From Granulosicoccus sp. (lineage in GTDB: Bacteria > Pseudomonadota > Gammaproteobacteria > Granulosicoccales > Granulosicoccaceae), in contig JAHDGK010000015.1 in NCBI GenBank assembly GCA_020627685.1, positions 34,004 to 85,371 of the forward strand: a DNA stretch of 51,368 nucleotides, given 5' to 3'. Below the pieces are notes generated by a model. It was not told the origin of the DNA and searched no databases. It saw nothing but the letters and a program-made list of their open reading frames with translations. The position numbers were made by a program, and so were the translations under genes. Shown one piece after another: positions 9,529 to 17,003 of this stretch. Each line of letters opens with the position of its first letter. The first letter of the stretch is position 1.

Positions 9529-11633
9529 GCGTATTCCCCTTCAATTTTGCTAAGCCGTAGATTTCCCTGGCTATCAAGTCTTACGTTGAAGTCTCTTCCA
9601 ACAAAGGTTGTTGTCTGGGGCTCGGTTATCAACGCCGGGCCGGTAAGGCAATCACCTACACGTAAACTTGACCGCTTAATACACGCGGCCTGGCATAGCT
9701 CATTGGTAATATCACAACGAATCTGAACCCATGATTCAACGTTCAGTGCCGATGTGTCTCCGCTGTCTTCAAGGCTATTGCTCGCGTTTTGAAGCGTTGA
9801 CACCTCGACAGACCAATTGAGTATCTCGATGCTCATGCCCGGCACTGGACGCGAGAATTGTTTTGCATACTGCTGTTCGAAGGCAAGTGTCAGCGTTTCG
9901 ATATCGCTGCCCTGCAAATCACGATCGGGTAACTCAATATCAATCTCATGGCCCTGCCCGCTATAGCGCATAAACGCTGAGCGTTTAACAACGACGTCCG
10001 CAACAGCTTCACCCTGACGGACAACAGCGTGAGCCTCAGCAATCATGTTATTGAGACGGTGGTTTACGTCATCGCAATTCATGGACGACAACACGACGTA
10101 ATGGCTACGTACGATAGCGAATGACACAGGCGCATATAAGAAACCGATAGCTGACCCTACTCCCGGCCCTTTGGGAATAACGATTCGGGTGACGCCAGCA
10201 GAGCGAGCAACACGGCAGGCATGCAGAGGACCATTGCCGCCAAACGCTATCATGGTGCGCTTGGCCAAATCCTTGCCAGACTCAACTGCATGCATGCGCG
10301 CGGCACTGGCCATACTTTCATCAACGATTCGACTGATACCATCCGCACCATCCAAGGCATCTAGTTCTAGCGAAACCCCAATCTGTTTATCGATTGCGTT
10401 GGCAGCAGCCTCAACATCAATCTTGAATTTGCCTTCGGCGAAGGTATCAATCTGAATGTAGCCAAGCACCACATCAGCGTCAGTCACCGTGGGTTGGTCA
10501 CCGCCACGTTTAAAAGCAACCGGTCCGGGCTCAGAACCTGCGCTTTGCGGGCCAACCGTTAAGCGGCCCAGACGGTCTACCGTTGCAATGGATCCGCCAC
10601 CTGCGCCTATTTCAATCATCTCAATGACGGGTATGCGTACAGGTAAACCCGAGCCTTTGATGAACCGTGCGGCTCGCGCTATTTCAAATTGCCGTGACGA
10701 TTGCGGCGTGTAGTCATCGATAAGACACAACTTCGCGGTGGTGCCTCCCATATCGAAAGAGAGGACTTCATCTATGCCTAAGTCTCTTGCCGTTTTAGCA
10801 GCCAGTATTGCACCACCGGCTGGCCCGGATTCTACTAAGCGAACCGGATACTTTGCCGCTGTCTCAAGTGTCGTCATGCCGCCACTGGCCGTCATCATGA
10901 GAATGGGACATTGCAAACCGTTGCTGGCAAAATTCTCGGCAAAGCGTTTTAAGTATCCAGCCATGAGAGGTTGTATGTAGGCGTTGGCTACTGTCGTGCA
11001 CAGTCGATCGAACTCGCGCGCCTCAGGACTAACATCAGATGACAAGGACACAGATATACCCGGAATAGCAGCACGGAGTCTGTCTGCCAGGCGCTGCTCA
11101 TGAGCGCTATTCGCATAGGCATGTATCAGGCATATCGCAACAGCTTCTGCCCCACAGGATATAATGCCGTCTACAAGCGTCGCTATGGCATCATCATCAA
11201 GCTCTATCAGCACCTCGCCGTTGACAGAGACACGCTCACGAATCGTAAATGATCGATCACGCGTCACCAGGAAATCTGGTTTTTCTAGAGAAATATCGTA
11301 TTGGTCATAACGACGTTCATAAGCAATTTCCAGAATATCCCGGAACCCTTCGGTCGTTATGGTCGCAACACAGGCACCCTTTTTTTCAATCAGCGCGTTA
11401 GTGGCAAGCGTGGTCCCATGAACAAAGCCGGTAAGCTGGGACATTGACAATCCACATTCAGACAGTGCGTGTTGGGCGCCTTCAATAGCTGCATTCGCAG
11501 GATTGCCGTGCGATGTAAGGGTTTTACTGGACGCGAGAATAGATCCGGCGTCGTCCATAACGACGGTGTCGGTGAATGTGCCACCAACATCTATGGCGAG
11601 TCTTATCGGAGGAGATACCACGGCCTGATCCAA
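9525..11633 (-). CDS. hyuA: Hydantoinase A / 5-oxoprolinase HyuA-type subunit
   Basis: 702 residues, typical for HyuA. The N-terminus carries the ASKHA-type nucleotide loop IDVGGTFTDTVV (about residues 14-25), followed by FVHGTTLATNALIEKKGA, ESGPAGGAILAA, SFDMGGTTAKLCLI with a second phosphate loop, IGAGGGSIA and FGGNGPLHACRVA. These are hallmarks of the subunit that phosphorylates the cyclic amide. It is the first gene of the tight HyuA-HyuB-aminotransferase run, with an ATGA overlap to HyuB. About 80 bases separate its start from the end of the GH1 gene upstream, so a larger transcript is possible. See the finding on N-methylhydantoin for a possible pathway. Confidence 0.92.
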   Translation of the reverse strand: MDQAVVSPPIRLAIDVGGTFTDTVVMDDAGSILASSKTLTSHGNPANAAIEGAQHALSECGLSMSQLTGFVHGTTLATNALIEKKGACVATITTEGFRDILEIAYERRYDQYDISLEKPDFLVTRDRSFTIRERVSVNGEVLIELDDDAIATLVDGIISCGAEAVAICLIHAYANSAHEQRLADRLRAAIPGISVSLSSDVSPEAREFDRLCTTVANAYIQPLMAGYLKRFAENFASNGLQCPILMMTASGGMTTLETAAKYPVRLVESGPAGGAILAAKTARDLGIDEVLSFDMGGTTAKLCLIDDYTPQSSRQFEIARAARFIKGSGLPVRIPVIEMIEIGAGGGSIATVDRLGRLTVGPQSAGSEPGPVAFKRGGDQPTVTDADVVLGYIQIDTFAEGKFKIDVEAAANAIDKQIGVSLELDALDGADGISRIVDESMASAARMHAVESGKDLAKRTMIAFGGNGPLHACRVARSAGVTRIVIPKGPGVGSAIGFLYAPVSFAIVRSHYVVLSSMNCDDVNHRLNNMIAEAHAVVRQGEAVADVVVKRSAFMRYSGQGHEIDIELPDRDLQGSDIETLTLAFEQQYAKQFSRPVPGMSIEILNWSVEVSTLQNASNSLEDSGDTSALNVESWVQIRCDITNELCQAACIKRSSLRVGDCLTGPALITEPQTTTFVGRDFNVRLDSQGNLRLSKIEGEYA

Positions 11634-11714
11634 CGGTTACGCTATTCTGCGCAAGCATAAGACAAAAGCCGGTGGCGAACCAACTGTTTTGAATACGGTA
11701 GTACCGGGCCCGTT

Positions 11715-13022
11715 TTAAGCCCTTTTGGTCAACCCAGTTTTCCACCAGTGGTAGCTATCTTTAGGTGTCCGCACCTGAGTGTCATAGTCCACATGAATAA
11801 TGCCGAAACGCTTGGAGTAGCCCAACGCCCATTCAAAGTTATCCATTAAGGACCACACAAAATACCCTTTCACCGGATATTGCCTGGCGCACGCAGCAAC
11901 CACATCCGTATGTGATTTAAAGTAGCTGATTCTGTCCATGTCATTAATTCCAGAAACTGCTGCCATACCGTTTTCAGTGATGTAAAGAGGTAGCTCGCCC
12001 GTATAGCTTGCGACACTTACAATGACTCGCCCCAATGCTGCGGGTTCGATCTCCCAGCCCATATCGGTTGTCTCCAACCCCCGGCTGACCACCTCAATGT
12101 TTGGAAAGTCGCCTTCCTGGTGCTTAACTTTTAACGAGGTGTAAAAGTTAATGCCCATAAAATCGATTGGCGCTGAAATGACGTCCATATCGTTTTGCCA
12201 GTTTTTCGGCATATGTGGCTCTAGCACTTTCAGCGCAGCTGCAGGGTATTCCCCGCGCATTGCTGCCGATATAAACCATTCATTAGAAATGGCTTCGTGC
12301 AGAGCCAGGGCTTGTTGATCTTCATCGCTATCGCTGGCAGCCTCTCCGGGAGTAAAGTTTAAAACGATACCAACCGGCTTCGTTGTTTCCGCCCGGGCGG
12401 CTTCCATACCAACGCCATGGGCCAACATAATGTTGTGCATTGTTTTCGACGCTACCGCGATATCCTGTAAACCGGGTGCATGCTCACCAATAAAGTGCGA
12501 TAGCCAACTGGCGCACCACGGCTCATTAATAGTGGCAAGGCTTTCAATACGCTCACCAAAGTGCTTGGCAACAACGCCTACAAAGTCTCCAAAGTGATTG
12601 ACCACATCTCTGTTTGCCCAACCACCTATAGCACCTAAGGTTTGAGGCATATCCCAATGGTAAGCGGTTGCGAAAGGTCTTAGCTTTCGCTCAAGCATCG
12701 CATCTATCAATCTGTCATAGAACGCCAAACCTTCCGGGTTCAGGTTTTTGCCGTCCGGAAACAAGCGTGCCCATGAGAACGAGAATCGGTAGGCGTCGAA
12801 ACCGCCGTCTGCCATGAGATCGAGATCACCCTCAAAGCGGTGATAATGATCACAGGCAAGCGCACCATCCTGCGCTTCAAATGTTCCGCCGTTTTTAGCG
12901 AAATGATCCCAAATGGTTTCGCCAGCACCACCGGCTTGGTGACCTTCAATCTGATACGCTGCTGTGGCTGCACCAAAGACAAAATTTTCTGGGAAATCGC
13001 GTGGTTCGAGAAGCATTAACAA
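11715..13022 (-). CDS. GH1 family beta-glucosidase
   Basis: 435 residues. The complete glycoside hydrolase family 1 signature set is readable: the N-terminal FVFGAATAAYQIEG, DHYHRFEGDLDLM, YRFSFSWARLFP, the acid/base Glu in TINEPW (about residue 167) and the nucleophile Glu in YITENGM (about 350), then GYFVWSLMDNFEWALGY. There is no signal peptide, so it is cytoplasmic and acts on imported disaccharides or glucosides. The start could also be the second ATG at 13016 (MLLEPRDFP). It sits alone among amino-compound genes with no sugar transporter beside it. Beta-glucosidase, beta-galactosidase and 6-phospho forms cannot be told apart here. Confidence 0.92.
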   Translation of the reverse strand: MLMLLEPRDFPENFVFGAATAAYQIEGHQAGGAGETIWDHFAKNGGTFEAQDGALACDHYHRFEGDLDLMADGGFDAYRFSFSWARLFPDGKNLNPEGLAFYDRLIDAMLERKLRPFATAYHWDMPQTLGAIGGWANRDVVNHFGDFVGVVAKHFGERIESLATINEPWCASWLSHFIGEHAPGLQDIAVASKTMHNIMLAHGVGMEAARAETTKPVGIVLNFTPGEAASDSDEDQQALALHEAISNEWFISAAMRGEYPAAALKVLEPHMPKNWQNDMDVISAPIDFMGINFYTSLKVKHQEGDFPNIEVVSRGLETTDMGWEIEPAALGRVIVSVASYTGELPLYITENGMAAVSGINDMDRISYFKSHTDVVAACARQYPVKGYFVWSLMDNFEWALGYSKRFGIIHVDYDTQVRTPKDSYHWWKTGLTKRA

Positions 13023-13091
13023 CTACCGGAATTCAAGAATATTAAGTTTATCTAGCTTTGCCAGATTTTGGGGGGAAACCTGCCATACAAA

Positions 13092-13727
13092 TCATGCGGT
13101 GGAGGCCCTTGTCGTTGAGGACAGGAGCAAACCGGCACCGATGAAGACTCCGCCGGTGAGTTGGTTAAACCGTTTAGCCCGTCCCGGTGCGCTTAGCCAC
13201 ACTGAAGAGCGATGCGCCAACAAGGCGTACACGGTTAGCCAAAATAGCTCCAGTACCGCAAACGTGGATGCCAGAATGGCGTACTGCGGCAACAAGGCAC
13301 TTTGGGTGTCGATAAACTGCGGAAACAAGGCGGTAAAGAAAACGATAGCCTTGGGGTTGCTAGCGCCAACGATAAAACCACTGACCCAATGCTTGAATCC
13401 ATGCTTTCGCGCGTTCTCGTTTTTATCGATATCAATGTTTTCCGAACTGGAAAGTAAGCATTTGACGCCCAGATAAATTAAATAGGCTGCACCTGCCCAC
13501 TTGATAATGCTGAAAGCGACATCGGAGGTGGCGATGACCATTCCCAATCCGGTGAACGATAAGGTCATGATGCTGAATATGGCAAGCAAACTGCCGGTTG
13601 CCGCGATAAAGGCCTGTCTAAAACCGTGCGATACAGACGTGGAAACACAAAGCAGCACACTGGGTCCGGGTGATGCCGTGAGTACCAGTACGGCCATAAC
13701 GTAGAAAATCCAATCTGATAGCGCCAC
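13092..13727 (-). CDS. LysE family translocator (first copy)
   Basis: 211 residues starting at GTG 13727, which has GAGGGG six bases upstream; a TTG at 13733 is too close to that site. The protein is almost wholly hydrophobic, with about six membrane segments. The family marks are the LTASPGPS motif in the first helix (usually PGP), IKWAGAAYLIYLGVK in the third, and SNPKAIVFFTALFPQF. LysE/RhtB proteins export amino acids or derivatives from the cytoplasm. A second, divergent family member lies at 15608-16240, with the diheme peroxidase gene between them. The substrate cannot be read. Confidence 0.88.
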   Translation of the reverse strand: MALSDWIFYVMAVLVLTASPGPSVLLCVSTSVSHGFRQAFIAATGSLLAIFSIMTLSFTGLGMVIATSDVAFSIIKWAGAAYLIYLGVKCLLSSSENIDIDKNENARKHGFKHWVSGFIVGASNPKAIVFFTALFPQFIDTQSALLPQYAILASTFAVLELFWLTVYALLAHRSSVWLSAPGRAKRFNQLTGGVFIGAGLLLSSTTRASTA

Positions 13728-14040
13728 TTTCAACCCCTCTGTTCTTGACCTCTGCCAGCTTATCGGAAAACGCGGCAGGTTTTCGACACCCCTGGATACA
13801 GACTCTTATGAGAGGATTTCAAGCGCATATTGAAGGGTATCGTTTGTGCACCGCTTGATGTGATTAAAAAGCCGACTGGCTCTCATTAAGCCCCTATACA
13901 CGGTAGCTGCAACACACCTTACAAGTGAAAAGTGCAAATTTTGCACAAGCCGCAGTCCTTCGCTCCAGATGGGGTAATTCCGCGCCGCTAGATTAAAGGT
14001 GCGGGCCAATGCGCCTTTGTATATTGCGAGGTAATGTCCA
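13728..14040. other. Intergenic region between divergent lysE-type and diheme peroxidase genes
   Basis: About 310 bases without a convincing gene. The minus-strand frame at 13806-14159 has no family features and runs into the peroxidase start. The region must contain the promoters of both flanking genes; I could not fix -35/-10 boxes with confidence. The only strong structure is the palindrome GTGCAAATTTTGCAC at 13932-13946, listed separately. Confidence 0.5.
13932..13946. promoter_or_regulatory. 15-bp palindrome, operator candidate
   Basis: GTGCAAATTTTGCAC is a perfect 7-bp inverted repeat about one central base, in the divergent control region of the LysE-type and diheme lipoprotein genes. 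There is no T-run, so a protein-binding site is more plausible than a terminator. Which regulator would bind is unknown. Confidence 0.4.
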
Positions 14041-15585
14041 TTGATAGCTCTCACCCAATCAATAAAAACGCGTCGAGCGTTAATAGCAGGCATTGTTTCG
14101 TTCACACTGAGCGCTTGCGGTGCCGGAACAGAAGACCTACCCACCACGGACAACGCCACTATTCAAGCAGTCAATCCAGCGGCTTCGTCAGAAATTGACA
14201 ATACGTCGGCAGCGAGCACCTCGGTAGACACAACACAAACAGATTCAGAGGCAAGTGGTAACACGCAGACCACCGACTCAGAGATACAAAACAGCACAAC
14301 AGAAACGAGCGACAACGACACAGCTAGCGAGCCCGCTCCAAATACAACTAGCACAGAGCCTGAGACGATCGATTCAAACACGAGCGACTCCGAGACGCAA
14401 ACCGATACTGACGAACAATCGGAACCAGATACGGGTATCGCGGAAGCTGAACCATTGCAGGCCATCGACAGCTCCGAACTTTACGACTACGAGAGCTTAA
14501 TTGTTCCCAGCTACATCACTAAAGACAACACCACGTCAAACACGATAAGTAATGCCGGTGCGACGTTGGGCCGGGTTCTATTTTACGATAACGCCTTGTC
14601 CAGTAATGACGCAGTTTCCTGTGCCAGTTGCCATCAACAAGCTGTGGGGTTTTCTGATACAGCTATTGTTAGCCAGGGAGTTAACGGCGTCACTGGGCGT
14701 CATTCAATGCGACTGGTTAATACTCGATTTGCAGAAGAAGCAAACTTTTTCTGGGACGAGCGCGCGGACACTCTTGAAGAACAAACAACCCAGCCTATTC
14801 GTGATCATGGTGAAATGGGTTTCAGCGGAGAAGATGGCGCTCCGGATTTCAACGAACTTATTAGCAAGCTTGAACAGACAAACTACTACCCAACACTATT
14901 CACCATAGCGTTTGGCAATTCCGTTATTACCGAAGAAAGAATACAAGATGCAATGGCACAATTCTTACGCAGCATCCAATCATTTGATAGCCGCTTTGAT
15001 ATAGGCCGTTCGCAGGCCCCCGACAACATCAGCAACTTTGTTAACTTCTCGACGCTGGAAAACCAGGGCAAGCAGCTATTCTTACGCCCACCTACGTTCA
15101 ATACAGGAACGGGCGAACGTATTGCAGGTTCTGGACTGGGTTGTAATGGATGCCATCAAGCCCCCGAATTCGATATCGATACTAACAGCCGAAACAATGG
15201 TGTAATAAGCGTGGCCGGAAATGTTTTGGATACCGATTTAACTAACACTCGCTCACCGACCTTGCGGGATCTATTCGCGCCTGACGGAAACGAGAACGGC
15301 CCCTTCATGCATGACGGTTCTCTTGCAACCTTTAGTGATGTACTAGATCACTACAACACTATCACTCACGATCCGGCCATCAACCCGACTTTAGATAATC
15401 GATTGCGCGCAGGCGTTGGTGGCGGTGGGCCATCAAATGGGCCTGGTCAGAAGCTATTATTGACGGACGACGAACGTGACGCACTCACCGCATTTATGAA
15501 AACTCTTAGCGGCACTGACGTCTACGTCAGCCCATTGTGGTCAGACCCGTTTCTGCCCGATGGAAGCTTGTCTCTTACCCCGTGA
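14041..15585 (+). CDS. Diheme cytochrome c peroxidase/MauG-like lipoprotein with long acidic Ser/Thr linker
   Basis: 514 residues from TTG 14041. A stop codon (TAA) lies just upstream in frame and GAGG is nine bases before the TTG, which fixes the start. A lipoprotein signal ends in the lipobox LSAC (Cys26). Residues about 28-140 are low-complexity Ser/Thr/Asp/Glu, a flexible anionic spacer. The folded part has two c-type heme sites, CASCH (194-198) and CNGCH (368-372), as in bacterial cytochrome c peroxidase and MauG, which reduce peroxide or carry out oxidative modifications in the periplasm. FWDERADTLEEQ and FMHDGSLATFSDVL are family-like stretches. It probably sits on the outer membrane, facing the periplasm or outside. 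Two more family members lie in the window. Confidence 0.88.
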   Translation: MIALTQSIKTRRALIAGIVSFTLSACGAGTEDLPTTDNATIQAVNPAASSEIDNTSAASTSVDTTQTDSEASGNTQTTDSEIQNSTTETSDNDTASEPAPNTTSTEPETIDSNTSDSETQTDTDEQSEPDTGIAEAEPLQAIDSSELYDYESLIVPSYITKDNTTSNTISNAGATLGRVLFYDNALSSNDAVSCASCHQQAVGFSDTAIVSQGVNGVTGRHSMRLVNTRFAEEANFFWDERADTLEEQTTQPIRDHGEMGFSGEDGAPDFNELISKLEQTNYYPTLFTIAFGNSVITEERIQDAMAQFLRSIQSFDSRFDIGRSQAPDNISNFVNFSTLENQGKQLFLRPPTFNTGTGERIAGSGLGCNGCHQAPEFDIDTNSRNNGVISVAGNVLDTDLTNTRSPTLRDLFAPDGNENGPFMHDGSLATFSDVLDHYNTITHDPAINPTLDNRLRAGVGGGGPSNGPGQKLLLTDDERDALTAFMKTLSGTDVYVSPLWSDPFLPDGSLSLTP

Positions 15586-15607
15586 TTTTGCTGGTGTAGG
15601 AAGCGCG

Positions 15608-16240
15608 CTACGTTGCCGGTTGTTTTGCCGTCAGTGCCCACAGACCTGCTATGGACAGCATGCTGCCACCGGCCAGATTGAAACGCTTTTGAGCAACAGC
15701 TGAGGTGAGTAGTCTTCTGGCCGTACCAGCGAATATTGCATAGAGCGTGGCATTCAATGCAGCGAGCACCACGAACGTCAGAGACAGAATCCATAACTGC
15801 CCAAAAGCCGGTTCTGCAGGGTTGAGAAACTGAGGAAGAAAGGCTAAGAAGAAAACAATGCCTTTGGGGTTCAATGCAGTCACTAACCAGGTGTTTGCGA
15901 AAAGCTTCCACGTGGAGCCCAAATGAACGGGTGCATCGATAACCTCAGTGTTGCTAGTCCCGGCTCTGAGCAGCTTTATTCCCAAGTACAACAGGTACAA
16001 GCCGCCGGCCCACTTAATGACGACAAACCATACAGAAGATGTCGCAAGTAAGGCTCCCAGACCCAACAGAGATAAGGCTAGCGCCGTTGAGTCACCCAAA
16101 GCAACTGCAAGCACTAAAGGGATATTCGCCTTTTTACCATGAGCCACTGAATAGCTAATGACGGTAAGAATGGTCGGGCCCGGTATCAATAGCATCACAA
16201 CAGATGCGGTGGCGAAAGCAAGCCACAGTTCGATTGTCAT
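15608..16240 (-). CDS. LysE family translocator (second copy)
   Basis: 210 residues, hydrophobic throughout, about six membrane helices. It has LLIPGPTILTV in the first helix, IKWAGGLYLLYLGIKLL in the third and LNPKGIVFFLAFLPQF, all standard LysE/RhtB marks. It exports amino acids or homoserine-lactone-like compounds in characterised relatives. It is clearly related to the 13092-13727 protein but well diverged from it, so this is not a recent duplication. It converges on the diheme peroxidase gene with a 22-base gap. Confidence 0.88.
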   Translation of the reverse strand: MTIELWLAFATASVVMLLIPGPTILTVISYSVAHGKKANIPLVLAVALGDSTALALSLLGLGALLATSSVWFVVIKWAGGLYLLYLGIKLLRAGTSNTEVIDAPVHLGSTWKLFANTWLVTALNPKGIVFFLAFLPQFLNPAEPAFGQLWILSLTFVVLAALNATLYAIFAGTARRLLTSAVAQKRFNLAGGSMLSIAGLWALTAKQPAT

Positions 16241-16332
16241 GGAGACTTCTCTGTTCTTTTATAGGGATGAGGTAGTTTAACCACGAAAACTGATTGATAC
16301 CATCTCAGTGGTTAAAGCATTTCCATCGCTTG

Positions 16333-16866
16333 CTACCAAGTTCCATCTTTCCCGGCCTTTTCATCCAACTGGGCTTTCACAGCGGCCAAAAGGTCTTTTG
16401 CGTTCGGAGGGACTTCCGGTTGGGCTTCAATCACCTTATTGAGCAGGGATACCGCACTGCTTTTTTGCTCTTCACTGAATTTTGCCTTGCTGGGTTCCAA
16501 GAAGGCATTCACTTGGTTTCTCACCGCAAGCCCGTCACCCAGCAAATGGCTGCTAGAGGTCAGCAGGCCAGCGGCATCCTTTGATGACAAATTAAAATCA
16601 CTTTCAAATAAGCTGAGAATATGTTGTTTAGACTCCGCTGTTAAATCCCCGTCAGACTTTGCCGCCGCTAACATTAAAATGGCAGTGGCTTGCATCGGGC
16701 TATCAACTTTGAACACTGGATTGCCTTCAAACTGGTTTCGCCAGTTACGACGTCTATTCCATGCAAAAGGATTAAGCCCGCCAAGATCGATGCCTGCATC
16801 GGCAAGGCGTTTAAGCAAGATGACAATCGTTACAACAAAACCAAGAAATCCGAGGATAATATGCAC
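16333..16866 (-). CDS. Membrane-anchored helical protein of unknown function
   Basis: 177 residues from GTG 16866, which has AGGAG six bases upstream; an upstream ATG at 16911 has no ribosome site. The N-terminus (VHIILGFLGFVVTIVILL) is one membrane segment, followed by NPFAWNRRRNWRNQ and a helical region of about 110 residues (MQATAILMLAAAKSDGDLT) that weakly recalls TerB-like domains. The C-terminal 30 residues are charged. The protein is likely anchored in the inner membrane with a cytoplasmic domain. I do not recognise a function, and the TerB resemblance is only an impression. Confidence 0.6.
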   Translation of the reverse strand: MHIILGFLGFVVTIVILLKRLADAGIDLGGLNPFAWNRRRNWRNQFEGNPVFKVDSPMQATAILMLAAAKSDGDLTAESKQHILSLFESDFNLSSKDAAGLLTSSSHLLGDGLAVRNQVNAFLEPSKAKFSEEQKSSAVSLLNKVIEAQPEVPPNAKDLLAAVKAQLDEKAGKDGTW

Positions 16867-17003
16867 TAGCCGCTCCTGCGCTAAGTCCGCTATAGCGTCG
16901 CACTTTACCATCTAAGCTGGCGTTAAATATCGGTGATGAAACCCCTCAGATAAGAGTTTTGCATTGTTTAGCAGTTTTTACGATTGTGACCGATGCTGAG
17001 CAA

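Noticed and set aside
13806-14159. 117-residue minus-strand frame before the first diheme gene
   Set aside because: It has no family features, covers the start and signal peptide of the diheme gene on the other strand, and has no convincing ribosome site.
14163-14465. Ser/Val-rich minus-strand frame
   Set aside because: It is the antisense of the low-complexity spacer of the first diheme lipoprotein.
13092-16240. The two LysE-type genes as a recent duplication
   Set aside because: They share only family motifs; sequence and loops differ widely, so they are old paralogues.
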